Shown piece after piece: positions 52,801 to 64,000 of a stretch of 64,000 nt of DNA. The notes beneath the pieces are model-generated. The model did no database searches. It was not told the DNA's origin and worked only from the letters and a program-made list of their open reading frames with translations. This DNA is from Halichondria panicea. Its lineage: Eukaryota > Porifera > Demospongiae > Suberitida > Halichondriidae. Every line of letters begins with the position of its first letter. The first letter of the stretch is position 1. The stretch is from positions 1,543,501-1,607,500 of the forward strand of contig NC_087387.1 in the NCBI RefSeq assembly GCF_963675165.1. The letters run 5' to 3'. Both the position numbers and the translations under genes were made by a program.

Positions 52801-55800
52801 AAGATACAATGTCAGAAAGGGGTGGAGCTAATGGAAGTGACCCTTAAATTATTGTACCCTATACTATATTTTTCACGAGTACGTCTTCTTCCTGGTGTAT
52901 ATGAATTTTGTAGATTAAAGAATTTTGTAGATTAAAGAATTTTGTAGATCCAAACTGACTAACACTCTGCATTGCTATAATGGAGATATTCTTATTCACT
53001 GCGTACATGTGTTCTATTCATTGTGTTCTTTGGCAACTCGATTTTGCGACAGCACCTGTTCTATGTAGCTTGTGACTAGAATGAATTTAGTAAAAACAGT
53101 CACATGTTTTAGCCTCAAGTCTGTGAATATGTTTCATTATGCCTCGAGGCGTAGCCGCATGAGGACTACCTGTGTGTGTGTGTGTGTGTTGTGTGTGTGT
53201 GTGTGTGTGTGTGTTCCAGCTGTAACTGCTCAATGGTTGCAATGTGACAAAACTAACAGCTTCTATAGTCTTCTAGCTACTTTCTCTTGGATTTTGATTC
53301 GTGGATTAGCAAACTAAAGCTTCTTTCTCCATATAGCTCCCTGAATGACCCCCTATACCCTGTACTCACTTCCCCCCTAGTTCATGCACACTCTACCCCC
53401 TGTAGGGACCCCCCTGGGAGACAGCAGTCTCCATGCCACCCAGCTGGCCTACTCCCTGGACATGCATGGTCTCTCATTGGTCCTCTCTGATGGGAGGGGC
53501 GTGTTCCTCACCTCACGCTCCTCTCGTCTGGAGCCTCAGGAAGTGGCAGCTGTCTCCATCCCCAGCCTGACTGGAGCCACCTGTTCCGCTCTTAATGGAC
53601 GCTACAGACTGGTTGCTTTCGGAAAAGAAGAGTGAGTTAAACATGCAATTATCATTTTGAAGGTTGTATGATATCTAATGGAGGTAGCTATTAAGAGTAA
53701 CTTGTTACAAGTATCGTATTAGTATATTTTGCTTGTGAAAAACCTTTACAAATGACCCAAATCAGCAGGAAATACCCTTTGCGATCTAACTTTGCGTTTT
53801 GGTAACACCAGTACTAATTTAGGTTTTGTGATTCTATTTTTGCGAAGTGATCAATACTCGCAAAGTTTGCATAATTATGTTTGATGCTCGCAAAACATTC
53901 TAGTATTACGGTATGCAGGATAGACAAAAATTGAAATGCAGATTTGGGTGCTAACAGTATTCTCCCTCCAGTGGCTCAGTGGATGTGTACTCACTGGATG
54001 ATAGCAATGGCAGCTGGAGCATCTCCCACTCACTCAAGTTCTCCAGAAGTCAGTTCCCAGGTACTGACACTCCTCAACCACAGTACTTATGTTAGACCTA
54101 GAGCACTGATTTGTGTACCTTGAGCAGTGGTGTGCCCATGCAATATTTTTCAATCATTCTCAATTCAACGCAAAAATGTGGCCTCTTTTATAGCTGGTAA
54201 ACTACCTAGGTCTAAGATGATCATTTTTAATGTATATACATGTACGTAGGTAGGTGGTTAGTACACCACCACCGACCAGTGTGGGGCACATCCTGCTTGT
54301 AACTGCAGTGTGTAGTGGGGTACATAATTATTATAAGTGGCTATTTAGATTGCTGGCTAGCTAGGTATTGCCTGAGCAAGCAGGCAGTGCCTATTTATAA
54401 TAAAAATCTCACAGCCTCATATAAAGTCACACATAAAGTCACATATGTGGTACATGTACATGTATAATTATACATTTCTTCTTGCCCACGACAGAGACGG
54501 GACTCCAGCTGGGGAGTGTGGTGTGTGTGGAGTGGAGTGTGGGAGATGGGATGGTGGTGGGCGTGGCCTGGAGCAACGGAGGCCTCTCACTATGGACCGT
54601 GTTCGGGTCTCTACTCCTTTGTTCCCATGGCGACCAGCCCGGCACACCCTCTCCGCTTAACCCCCACTGCACTGTATTACAAAGCATTGTGAGTACTGTA
54701 CATAGCAGTCAGTTAGTACATTGATTACCGTTGAGTTTCCAATACGTAGTTAATCGATTGCGAAAGACATTTTACAAGCCTGATCACGTTTTTAACTATT
54801 GCGAATTGCATGTGATTGTGTGTTCTCTCCTTTGCGAGTCTTTCGTTCACCACCAATGCGAAAACTTGCAATTTGCAATCGAAAGAGTCTCGTATTGGAA
54901 CCCAGTATATGGTATTGCCCTCTTGCCCTCTGTGCTTCTAAATAGACTATATGTACATGTAGGTGTAGGTATCATTTGAGTATGCGTGTACTACAACCTT
55001 GAAAAGTGTTCTGTATGCAGCCTTATACATGTTTGTACTGTATGGAAGTAGAGGTATAACACACAAAAAATTATGTAATTTAACACCGTGGCACCTCTCT
55101 TTGTTCAGTGTTGGTCCTCTGACACGTATCACTTGTGGATGCTGGCCAAGACTGCCACTGAACACACCTCTAGCGAGAAACCGACCAATCAGAGTGGAGT
55201 ATCCAATAGCAACGGTGGTCAAGTGATTGTCATGGGGTTCATGAAAAACGCTATAGTGAACAACCCTATCAGTGTAAGTACAGAGTACACTTCACAGTGT
55301 CTAGTTTAGTGTCAGTGGTGTGGTGTGCAGAAATTAGCTTGGATCAAATCAATTCCACAACAAAAACCCCATTCTGTAGCTTAAAAAAGGGCATATCACA
55401 TGACGTATTTAGATCAGAAAGTGTAGTGTGTAGTGCCCCTTTCAAACATAACTAAAATCTGGTAAAATCCATCGATTTTGAAACAAAGGCTTATTGTTAG
55501 GCGTTTTTCTTTCAAAAGTTTTATCCAGTTTTGAAGATACACACTATTATTCACTTAGATCCCATTTGAGTGTATTTAGCAGGGAACTATGAGCTATAGT
55601 ACCGGTACTATAGATTGCTCTGGGCTACAAACTACAACATTGTATACATTGTATTGTGATTTACAATATTTACAAGAAGATACACATGTAATAACATAAA
55701 AATTATTGTAGCTAGATACTTTGTCTAGTAATGAACTAGAATGAAAGAGAGAAGCTCTATAGTTTCTTTTTTTGGCTTTGTTCGAGAGTAGTAGGAGACG

Positions 55801-58800
55801 CTCGTTTTTTGGGCAGTGTGCTGTGCTTTTTGCTACAAGGCTGCATGGGGGAGGAGCTGGATGTATGGAAGTGCTGGGATTCTAGCTTTGGCTTCTTCCT
55901 AAAGTTTCTTTCGCTTTGTTCAAGAGTAGTATAGGAGCCACTCGTTTGCTGGGCTTGTTTGCTGCAAATTCTAGCTTAGCCTCCTTCGCTTTGTGAGAGT
56001 AGTACGAGCCGCTCGCTTATTGAGAAGTGTGCTGGGCTTGTTTGCTGCAAAACTGGGGGAGGAGCTGGATGTTTCCGTTTTGTGGGTGGAGCTAGGACTA
56101 TATCAAACTGAGGTGGAGAAACAAGGTTGACTTGAATAGAGCTAGAGACCACAGATTTAGTAGAGACACAGAGATGCCAACTTCAGATATTAGTTTTCAA
56201 AACTGAGAATAATGATGCAGTTGCTAGGTTGGCTGTTTATATAGGTTGACTGTTGCTAAGCTAGTGCATTTCTAGTAGCCAATAGGTTTTGGGATCTAAA
56301 TCAGTTAGAACATGTGCATTCGGTATCTATGGTTATAGTGTCCCTCATCCCTCGGGCTAAAGCCCTCGAGCTTTGGGACACTATAACACATAGATACCTC
56401 ATGCCCATGTTCTAACTATAACTTATATCCCTTCTGTAGCTATGGTGTACTTACTATAAACCGCGTTTTAGAATTTTGACTGTACATGTATGTGTGCTAC
56501 AAAATCCTCAAGCCAGGACCCCCCCCCCTCTATCACCTGCAGGTTAACCACAGTCACCTGTTCCTCCTCGGCTCTGACAGACTCTGCCTGAATCTGTGTA
56601 AGGTGACCACACCCACTCGCACTACAGGTGAGGCTAAAGGTCAAGCCACACCCGCTGGGACCAGTGCAGTGTCCTCTCCGCAATGGAGGGTGGTCCAGTA
56701 CCCCTCCAGCTACATGGCTCTCAACTGGCCAATCAAGGTGGGTCTAGCATGACACAGCTAGTGTGGTGTAGTCACTGAAGGGAGCGGAGCTGTATTTCCA
56801 TACAGTGTACATTGCTTGCTATACTGAATTTTCGTAAGGCAAAATATTCGTGGTTTTCATGGTTGAAGCTCAGACCACGAATATTTTACCCACGAATGAA
56901 GCGACCTTGCCTACCTTTACCTGCAGTGCAAGCAGCAACCATGAAAATTAATATCCACGAAGTGACTAAATATTGCTCAACCACGAATGTTTTGTCCCCC
57001 TGAAATTACCCAGTATATCATTGTGGAAGCCAATATTACATGTACATGAAAGTGAAGCTACTTGTGTTTACTGTAGCAGTGTCTAGTATACATTGCTCTT
57101 ATAAGTGTACATGCACATGCACTTGTGTTTACTGTAACAGTGTCTAGTATACATTGCTCTTATAAGTGTACATGCACATGCACTTGTACAAGCTGTACAT
57201 TGTTTGTACAAGTTTCAAAACGTACGTTCTATTGTCTTGCTTGCATTTTGTTTTCACTTCCCACATGTTATATTACAGTATGCAGCTGTGAATGCTGCTG
57301 GCAGTAACCTGGTGATAGCGGGGAGAGCGGGGTTTGCTCTCTACTCTGGATCACGACGTAAATGGAAGTTATTTGGTAACGAGGTTCAAGAACAGAGTCT
57401 CGTGTGTCGAGGGGGCGTACTGTGGTACCAGGACATTGTGGTGTTCCCGTGTCGAGTACAGGAGCACAGCGAGGAGGTGTGAGGGTGTGTGTGTGGGGGT
57501 GGAGGGGGCGTATGATATACTGTATAAATTATTAACAGAGTGCATACATCATTCTTTGTGATTCTGTCAGTGTAATTGTGGCATGCAGTACGGACGTACA
57601 CGTGTACATAATTATAGCTCAATCACTATTTGCATGCCCTATATCACATCACCATTAATTTTCATTCGTGTGGTCATCATTCACATAATTATATCCATGC
57701 ACACATTGCCTCAGGTTCGCTTCTACTCCCTCCATTCTAACCTGGACAACTCTCAACTATTGCACTCCCTCAAATCAACCTCTCCCACTGTCAAAATTAA
57801 TCTCCACGGCGACTGTCTCCTCTTAGCATCACGTGACTGTCACATGACCATCATGGGTCTCAGCTTGACCACGGTTCCTACTCAAGGTGTGATCTTCTCA
57901 TCGTACAAATGTGCATGATTACTTGTCCGGTTGTTGTCATTCTTGATAGCGGGTAATTTTCGTTGTGCAAATTTTTGATATGTCGTATTTTAAATATTCG
58001 TACAGCTTAGGATAGTGACGTTGAACCACCTATTGCAGTAGAATAACTTCGTAGTTTTTATTTTCGCATGATGCTCTACTGATACGAAATATACGAAAAT
58101 GTCCACCATACGAAAATAACCCGCTACACGGTACTACAGTTGTATAGTGCACAATTATAGTTACAATAATTAAATACAATAATTTGCATGGCAATGCAAT
58201 GTCCTTTGATCTATACTTATGATTAAGTTTTGTTCTCTCTTTATTCCCTTGATCCCCTCTCCTACTACAGGGCTGGTTCTTAACGTGACCAAGCTGCGTG
58301 AGGTGTCTCTGGCCAAGTCCCTCCCCATACCCTGGGCCACCACCCTCGTCTCCATGACACTCTCCAACATCCGCACTGATCCCTCCACACCCTCACACCC
58401 TCACACACCCTCTGGTGCAACTCAGAACTCAAAAATAGGTACAGCACTAGTCTCGTCCCCGCACCTGCACCGTCTTCTAGTGCAGCACTACCGTAGCCTC
58501 GTCCTGCGCTCCCACACCCTCTCCTAGTACAGCCCACGTTTTGTATCAAGTGTCCACTACTTTGCTTATTACTAGTCACTATAATATACGTGTACATGTA
58601 CATGTATAGGTATGGGCCTCAAAATGTTGTTTGTATAGCATGTTTGTGTATATCCATTTACCACAGCTTACTATGTTCAATGTATAGATATCAAAATCCT
58701 CTGTACGTTGTACCCTCACACACTCCACACAGACACAGGTGCACACCTCCACACACACACACTCCACACCTCACACACAGGCACAGGTGCACACCCTCAG

Positions 58801-61800
58801 GGCGTAGTCGGCTCAGTACTCTTCAACGTGAGTGGCAGGCTGCTGATGACTCAGCAGGAGACCTCCAGTGTGATTACCAAAGAGAACAGCCCGGATCAGA
58901 TTGTGGTGAGCTGCACATGTACATACATGTACATGTAATCTATGTACGTGGCTGGGTCAGTTAGTCTCTGAGCAAGAGAAGCTTTATAGTTACTGCTAGG
59001 AACATGCCCCTAGGCCGTACTGTACTGTACTCACACAAGGGGGCTATGCTTAGCCGACCCATTACAGTACAAATGTAACTGGCTTGTACACACAAGAAAT
59101 TATGAATGGTTAGGTTAACGATGCCATATCAAAAATTGACAAAAACAAAGGCCTTGCGTTTTCCCATGATTTTAGAGCAACCGTTTGAGAGTGGTTTATT
59201 TGGCTGTACATGTACAACTTGTGCACAGCCTCTGCATGCATTACTGCACACACCATCTCTCTCCTCTTCTTCAGGAGAATCGTGTCACGTTCTCGTCCCC
59301 CGTGTGTCTGGCTGGCTCGGTGGAAGCTGTGTGGACTCCGCCCTACCACGCCCCCTCACACACACACCACCTCATGGAGTCACTCTGGCTGGCCTGTGGA
59401 GCTGCTGGGATTAAGGTAAATCCAAGTTTCCTATATGGAATCTGATTCCATACCTAGGTGTACATGTATTGATTTTTGTAAGTCCAGGCATACCGTATAA
59501 CGGTAAAATGTGGCGATTTGCCGAATTTTACCCCAAAGACTGAAAAACCGCCAATATTAAAAAAGCTAAGCAGAAGCACGTCATTGCCTTTGCTTCTTTG
59601 TTGGAGACCACCCAGCCAAGCAGTTCGAACGAGGGACCCAAGGAGGTGGAACGTACAAGTGTAGCACTCGAAACGCCAAATTAAAAACTCGAATTCAATT
59701 CAAATGGCTTATTCACCAAAATTTCCTGCTATCTCCCAGGGGGGTCCCTGACTGAGCTAGGTAATATCAAGAGTCCTAATGAACTCTTGGTAATATACAC
59801 ATGAATAACTACATGTAGTCCTAACTGTAATTTGTATAATATGTATGTACCATGCTGCCAAGGTAACGAAGTGAACGCATTGTGTTCCTAAATTCTCATC
59901 ATCACACACTATACACACTATATATAAAAACTGCACATGCAGTACATGACACAAGAACAAGTATCCCCTCTCCAGTACAAAATATTTTGCTCTTTCTTGG
60001 TCTTGACGATTTCTTGGTCTTGACGAGACTAATTTGGAGGAGTTTGAGTGGGAGAGTAGAACTTCTGAGTAGCTGGATCGTTTGGTGGAGAAGGGGGTTG
60101 GTCAGTGGGTTTCTTTGGCGTCATTGCATGTTCCCGGGTATTAGAGTTTCGAGCTGCTCCAGTAAATCCTTTGCCAAGTTGTGGATTATAGTTACGCTGG
60201 CGATCAGATGAATGGCTTGTCGAAGTTGAACTGCTCATATTTTTATATAAAAATGGCTTGAAAGACAACCTGCACATAAAGAGTCCTTGATTAAGTTACA
60301 GCAATACTTCCACGAAGCTATAACTGTATAGTACTAGTAGTTACGTATAATTATGTGTAGTACACACGTACATGACTACGTACAGCATATTAAAATATAG
60401 TATATCATAGCTGTAATGATTTAGGCCTACTTGTACAGTACATGTACAGCACTCACTTTTTTGAATAAAGATAACACTGTATAGCTCTTCACTGCAAAGA
60501 AGTTCAAATAATTGTATTATTCAAAACCTAACAAACCTGTCTATTACAGTGGTCAATGATGGGGTCTATGTGTGTCTATGTGTGTTACCATGGAGATAGG
60601 TATATTTATCATAGGTACATGCGTATTCATAGTCTGTACATGTACATGTATAATTATAATGTGCGGTATAGCAAATTCACTCCCCACTACTTACATGTAC
60701 GTGTTGTGTAGGTGTGGCTTCCCCTGTACCCACGAGACGAGGGTCACCCGACGTTCCTGTCCAAGAGAATCATGCTCACACTTCCCATCACAGTCTACCC
60801 TCAAGGTGACTGACAACCTGTAGTGTGTATCTGTGTGTGTACCTTTGTAAATGTGTAAGCAGCTCCCTCCTTGATTTAGTTTGAAAGATAACCAGTATCG
60901 CATCAAAGGATTTTTTCTTCAGCAATTCTCGTAGTGTATGCACATTTGTAACATAATCCCATACTGCTGCATTATTGTTACATGTATGTTGTTACCATGG
61001 ATATTTGTGATGTTCTCTCTTGTTCTCCAGTTGTCCTGTTCTCTGATGCTATCATGTTTGGGCTCTCCCACGAGACTGCCTTCACTGACTCCGCCCACCC
61101 CAGCAGACACGCCTTCCCCTTCGCCACCATCGAGAGAACAGTGAGACCATTGTCACCTAGCTGCTACATGTTCCTACTGTACTTGTGTATGTATGTACAG
61201 TATGTTTATGTATCTCTCTCTCCTAGACTCATGTGTTCCTGCATCATATTCTAAGGCAACTTCTGAGGAGAAAGTAAGTGCTATAATGTATTGCTAGGAG
61301 TGCCGACTTGTACACTGTACAAAGAGCAATGTGCATTCTAACTATCTTCTAAATACTATCTAAGGAAGCTAGCACCTCTATTCTTACTCCCTTCCCCCTC
61401 CAGTCTTGGTAGCCACGCCCTCCAGATGGCTCGGAGCTCCTCCCACCTACCCTACTTCCGTCACGTCCTGGAGCTCATGCTGCATGAGATACTCGAGGAG
61501 GAGGCACCTCGCTCAAGATCCATGCCTGTACCAGGTATGTGGTATGTGGTATGTGGTATGAATCTTTTAGCGGAGAGTGGGGAAGAAAAGAGGAGAGATT
61601 GGAGGATAGTGGGATGTACTCAGAGGAGGTCCGATATGCATGCATGAATCACTACAAGTTCAGTGCATTGATGTCATTGCGGTCACGTGATAACGTCCAG
61701 GCCAAATGCACTGAACTTTTAGTGATTTGTGCACGCATGTCGGATCTCCTCTGGGATGTACTACATGTAGTAGCAGCTGTAGTATTGGCCTAGCTAATAT

Positions 61801-64000
61801 TGTAGGTGTGTTGTGCTCAAATAGCGCTGCCAGTTTTCAATGGATGTCTTTGACTGTATGCAACTTTAGTTTAGAGTGTACAATTTCATTCTTTTGTTCT
61901 GGAAGGAGCTCTATCGTTTGGGATATTTAGATAAAGGTTTGACCGGCCATTTCCATTCTTCAAACCAATGGCTGAATAGCACTGTATCCAACTAGCCTCG
62001 TCCCAACGCCTACTTTTGTTAATTGCTTGGGTCTGTGTCGGATGCTGTGTGTCCACTAGGTATCTTTACATTGAGCTAGAAACATGCAATTCCAAAATGG
62101 TGTCAGTGGTGTTTGTATTGATGGTGTGAACCCCTCCCCCCCCCACATAGACGCCCTCCTGCCGTGTGGGGTGGAGTTTATCAAACAGTTCCCTGAGTTC
62201 CTGGAGACGGTGGGTCACTGTGCCCGCAAGACTGAGATAGCCCTCTGGCAATATCTCTTTGCAGCTGTCGGCAGCCCCAGGGATCTCTTTGAGGTGTGTC
62301 CTTAGTTACAGCTAGCATACATATTAGCATACATATTAGCTAGCATACATATTATCAAGAGTAGATAAGAGTAAGAGTGTTTGTTGACTCATATTAATTG
62401 AATAGTGACGACAGTGACGACGAAACTTAAGGCAAATGCGGTTTCATGTTTACTATAGTACATGTAGTTCAACACTCTTACTATTATCTACTCTTGATAT
62501 TACATACATTTATTATTTGTAGCTAGTTGGCGTGTGATTCTTATAAAGTGTGATCATGTTTTACTCTATTGTTGACTGCAGCTGTGTATGAGTGATGGTC
62601 GACTGAGCACTGCGGCCACTTACCTCATCATTATTCAGAACCTCGAGGCAGCAGCTGTCAGTAGACAAGTGAGTGCCCCCCCATTGCCCACAATACTGCC
62701 CTAGGTAATGGGGGGAAATGTTGTTGCTACGTTTTACATTATAGAACTCCATATGTGCTTTTCTGGTACAATTGGTTTTACAGCTATAGCCACAGCTATT
62801 TTGTGTGTGCTCGCTGTAATTATAGTGTACCAAGGTGGTATAAAGAGAAGAGGGCATGCAACTCACTATATACTCAATGTACTAGGCAACATTCACAGAA
62901 ATATGGTATAATTTATACATGAATAGAATCCAGTGTATTCAGAAGTCAACGGTTTCGTATCTAAAATAGTTTTAAATTGGCAGAAATTTTAATGAGTATG
63001 AAGTTGCCATGCCTTTGGTCGATACACCGTGGTTGATAGTACTGTTACAGTAGTGTAATGGTACCTTGTCATGTCAGCTCCTCATCTTTACAGCTGGCTA
63101 CAAAGTTGTTGGACGCCTCACTGGACGCTAATCAGTGGGAGGTAAGTGACGATGGTTGGTGGGCATGGACGTCACTACTTATCACACTCTCTCTCCCTCA
63201 CAGCTGTGTACTGATCTAGTACGCTTCCTCAAGACGATAGGTACGATATGTTGTCACATGACTGTTTTTTGGGTACAACGTACATTGAGGTATTTATTAT
63301 TGACATTTTTTAGCGTGCTTGTATGCAGGAACTGGTGACACACTGGACAGCCCACTGATGACCATGGCAACCACCCCTCGGAAGACCCCCACCCCCACCC
63401 CCACACGTGTCACACTCCCCCCACTCTCCACTGAGGGTGGACCTACGCCCACCTCGGCCGGACCAGACCTGGACCGCTCGGCTATGTCACTGACGAGGGA
63501 TCACCTGACCAGTGGGGGTGTGGCCAACATGGTCAGTCTGAGCGGAGAGTATAAGGACGCCTCAGGGAAGGTCATACGAAGGTTAGTCCGGGGGAGGGGG
63601 AGGGGGAGGGGGAGAGGTGGGTAGTACAGTTTGGGCTATGTATTCTTGTGTGTGTTTTATCTGTAGGTTATATCCTGCATATTGTGCATATACACATGTA
63701 CGTGTATGGAATTCAACCTTGAATAGTGTTTCTGTGATTAAAGTATACATGTAAATGTGTAGCTATACTTCATGATGGGTTACCATTTGTTAATTGTCGA
63801 ATAGAGTACTCAGTCAATATGTTAAATACATGTATTTGCACTTTTTAATAACTTCACCATTAATGTCGTTGCCCTATACCCAGATAAAACATAATTGTGA
63901 TAATTATGCTTACAGGCCTCAGTTTGTGATGGATGTAGATTCTAAAGAGGACTTCTTTATAGAGCTCATCTTGTGTCGTCATGCCCGCAAGCTGCTCACC
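43864..64000 (+). CDS. RIC1: RIC1, Rab6 GEF complex subunit (3' end beyond window)
   Basis: Subunit of the RIC1-RGP1 complex that activates Rab6 at the Golgi; 1,099 codons present. Exons: 43864-44004, 44233-44340, 44785-44876, 45090-45191, 45632-45777, 53406-53631, 53972-54060, 54495-54688, 55109-55273, 56543-56737, 57279-57476, 57715-57886, 58271-58438, 58781-58905, 59275-59415, 60712-60805, 61031-61140, 61227-61273, 61404-61534, 62151-62293, 62582-62668, 63094-63141, 63204-63240, 63329-63581, 63916-64000. The N-terminus [11 protein letters not shown], the propeller-like half ([20 protein letters not shown]), [14 protein letters not shown], the C-terminal helical part ([48 protein letters not shown]) and [12 protein letters not shown] match the family. 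All introns are GT/AG and phases are continuous. Intron 5 is 7.6 kb and hosts another gene. Confidence 0.94.
45215..45349. mobile_element. 135-bp MITE, CAGAGGAGGTCCGACA family (RIC1 intron 4)
   Basis: Ends CAGAGGAGGTCCGACATG and ATGTCGGACCTCCTCTG. The flanks TTGCGGAC and TTGCAGGAC look like a slightly decayed 8-9-bp duplication. It lies 24 bp after an exon donor. Confidence 0.85.
45881..46650. repeat. ~95-bp minisatellite in RIC1 intron 5
   Basis: Eight copies of a unit GTAGGTGTGCTGGTTACCGT ... CAGTAGCCCACAGTACTGTA followed by a poly-G run of 8-15 and GATATCTTTCCRGTATAGGC. Copies are very similar. They differ mainly in G-run length and in two alternating variants (AAGAGG/AGGAGG and CCGG/CCAG), implying recent spread by unequal exchange. 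Confidence 0.96.
46665..48340. other. Intronic DNA without recognised gene
   Basis: Contains a palindromic pair around 47,020-47,200 (ACTTTCCTTTGGTATCTCCA and TGGAGATACCAAAGGAAGAG), which delimits a ~180-bp hairpin-type element. It also contains a fragment of the ~970-bp repeat of 25,996 at about 47,235-47,365, and a TCCCAGGCC/GGCCTGGGAT-type TAGCCTCG repeat near 47,505. Short ORFs have no recognisable domain. Confidence 0.5.
48366..48545 (+). pseudogene. 5'-end relic of the nested membrane-protein gene (copy 1)
   Basis: GTAAAGCAGCATTTGCAAAC ... GGAGAGATGCAGTGGTATAT resembles the leader and start codon of the gene at 50,509. The ORF breaks soon after the start, and no later exon follows. A second relic with the same text is at 50,161-50,345. 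Confidence 0.55.
49149..49914. mobile_element. 766-bp TIR element in RIC1 intron 5
   Basis: The left end CATAGATTGAAAAGGAAGGG (continuing GATTGGAAACGA) pairs with the right end TCGTTTCCAATCCCCTTCCT and TTTTCAATCTATG. A subterminal AACACTCCGCGTTAT/AACGCGGAGTGTTTC pair adds to it. Related to the CATAGATAGAG family at 4237 and 19,927. A 100-residue ORF inside (49525-49827) has no recognisable transposase motif. A clean target duplication is not visible. Confidence 0.82.
50048..50480 (+). repeat. ~315-bp tandem duplication upstream of the nested gene
   Basis: The block TATATTCACAGCCTTGTCTC ... GACTGCAATTAGGYAGTGCA occurs at about 50,048-50,155 and again at about 50,362-50,467. Between them lies a second 5' relic (50,161-50,345) of the gene starting at 50,509. 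The leader of the gene itself forms the next unit, so promoter plus first codons have been duplicated in tandem. Confidence 0.75.
50509..52847 (+). CDS. Unknown secreted-ectodomain, ~7-span membrane protein nested in RIC1 intron 5
   Basis: Not recognised. Best model: exon 1 50509-51138 and exon 2 51351-52847, joined by a GTAAGT donor and TGCAG acceptor, phase 0, about 708 aa. Without splicing they are two ORFs, 231 and 515 aa. Residues 1-20 form a signal peptide ([20 protein letters not shown]), followed by four copies of a Ser-Ser-Gly-Val-Val-Ala-Ala-Asp repeat from a 24-bp DNA repeat. A Cys- and Asn-rich ectodomain has many NxS/T sites ([19 protein letters not shown]). Exon 2 has about five hydrophobic spans, a ~95-residue hydrophilic insert of degenerate [12 protein letters not shown] repeats, two more spans, and a C-terminal amphipathic tail ([15 protein letters not shown]). 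Same strand as RIC1. ATG 50509 is preferred because it opens the signal peptide. Confidence 0.62.
52159..52442 (+). repeat. 18-bp coding minisatellite (PAVDTQ repeats)
   Basis: Units of CCGGCAGTAGATACACAA and variants, about 15 in all, stay in frame and encode [17 protein letters not shown] and GVDTQ. They form the hydrophilic insert of the nested membrane protein. Unit length is a multiple of three, so copy number can change without frameshift. Confidence 0.9.
53138..53330. repeat. Copy of the TATGCCTCGAGGCGTAGCCGC interspersed repeat
   Basis: Shares its start and a ~110-bp body (GTAACTGCTCAATGGTTGCA ... GTGGATTAGCAAACTAAAGC) with the insertion in ZIP-D intron 2. A TG microsatellite is embedded. 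It lies just before RIC1 exon 6. Confidence 0.78.
53712..53912. mobile_element. ~200-bp ACCGTATTACTAGAA-family element (RIC1 intron 6)
   Basis: Starts ATCGTATTAGTATATTTTGC and ends CATTCTAGTATTACGGT, with internal TTTGCGA motifs as in the ZIP intron 3 copies. Confidence 0.65.
55274..56542. other. RIC1 intron 9, 1.27 kb
   Basis: No gene. At 55,760-56,080 three imperfect copies of a ~110-bp unit (CTTTGTTCGAGAGTAGTA, GCTCGTTT, GGGCTTGTTTGCTGCAAA) occur. A 126-bp hairpin at about 56,302-56,427 has arms CAGTTAGAACATG...GTATCTATG and CATAGATACC...CATGTTCTAACT, probably a MITE. Confidence 0.65.
57948..58134. mobile_element. ~187-bp AGCGGGTAATTTTCG-type element (RIC1 intron 12)
   Basis: Begins TAGCGGGTAATTTTCGTTGT and ends ACGAAAATAACCCGCTACACGG, giving inverted ends of about 20 bp. 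Same loose family as 36,598-36,776. Confidence 0.7.
60029..60238 (-). CDS. Possible 69-aa protein, unknown, antisense in RIC1 intron 15
   Basis: An ORF from [20 protein letters not shown] to [11 protein letters not shown] and stop. The composition is hydrophilic, Ser/Thr/Asn/Pro-rich and non-repetitive, unlike the low-complexity ORFs around it. A TGTGCAG|GTTG acceptor-like site about 30 bp upstream could join a leader exon. No domain is recognised. It could be a genuine small intrinsically disordered protein or a chance ORF. Confidence 0.3.
   Translation of the reverse strand: MSSSTSTSHSSDRQRNYNPQLGKGFTGAARNSNTREHAMTPKKPTDQPPSPPNDPATQKFYSPTQTPPN
61621..61753. mobile_element. 133-bp MITE, CAGAGGAGGTCCGACA family, with perfect 9-bp TSD (RIC1 intron 19)
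   Basis: Ends CAGAGGAGGTCCGATATG and CATGTCGGATCTCCTCTG, flanked by exact GGATGTACT repeats (61612-61620 and 61754-61762). The target resembles the GGTAGTACT used at 24,498, hinting at a target preference. Confidence 0.88.

Noticed and set aside
53381..53405. RIC1 exon 6 starting at the CCCCCCTAG acceptor (53381)
   Set aside because: Phase 1 from exon 5 would hit a stop. The next AG (before 53406) keeps the frame and matches the family.

Overview
The window is eukaryotic nuclear DNA. It has multi-exon genes with GT/AG introns, metazoan protein families, a tRNA gene with internal pol III boxes, long CA microsatellites and many short inverted-repeat elements. The mix of a LIV-1 ZIP zinc transporter family, a class I myosin and RIC1, with short introns crowded by miniature inverted-repeat elements, fits an early-branching animal, most likely a sponge. 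That assignment is an inference and no species is claimed.

Positions 1-32,460 are a zinc-transporter neighbourhood. Four ZIP (SLC39A, LIV-1 subfamily) genes are reconstructed exon by exon, nine coding exons each. ZIP-A (minus, 1117-6842), ZIP-B (plus, 9427-16349) and ZIP-D (plus, 25159-31356) are near-identical. ZIP-C (plus, 19108-24915) is a divergent paralogue. A and B face away from each other as arms of a large inverted repeat around a spacer at about 7,455-8,515. Each arm carries a stray copy of the last exon of ZIP-C on its 5' side and stray last exon(s) of the neighbouring myosin gene on its 3' side. The duplicated unit was therefore a fragment running from ZIP-C intron 8 through ZIP-D into the myosin 3' end. 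Only the C-D-myosin order contains all genes complete, so it looks ancestral. A decayed zinc exporter (SLC30A/ZnT) fragment lies between B and C.

Positions 31,581-43,212 (minus) hold a class I myosin in 25 coding exons: an unusual ~130-residue basic/Pro/Ser-rich N-terminal extension, the motor, about five IQ motifs and a TH1 tail. It includes a 14-nt microexon and an antisense tRNA-Leu(AAG) in an intron. It is convergent with ZIP-D and divergent from RIC1.

Positions 43,864-64,000 (plus) hold RIC1, the Rab6 guanine-nucleotide-exchange subunit. Twenty-five coding exons are present and the gene runs off the right edge. Its 7.6-kb fifth intron contains a ~95-bp minisatellite, a 766-bp inverted-repeat element and a nested gene of unknown family (50,509-52,847) for a signal-peptide, N-glycosylated, about seven-span membrane protein with degenerate PAVDTQ repeats.

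Non-coding DNA is rich in short terminal-inverted-repeat elements. Comparing ZIP copies A, B and D gives empty versus filled sites, which shows clean 7-bp and 9-bp target duplications.
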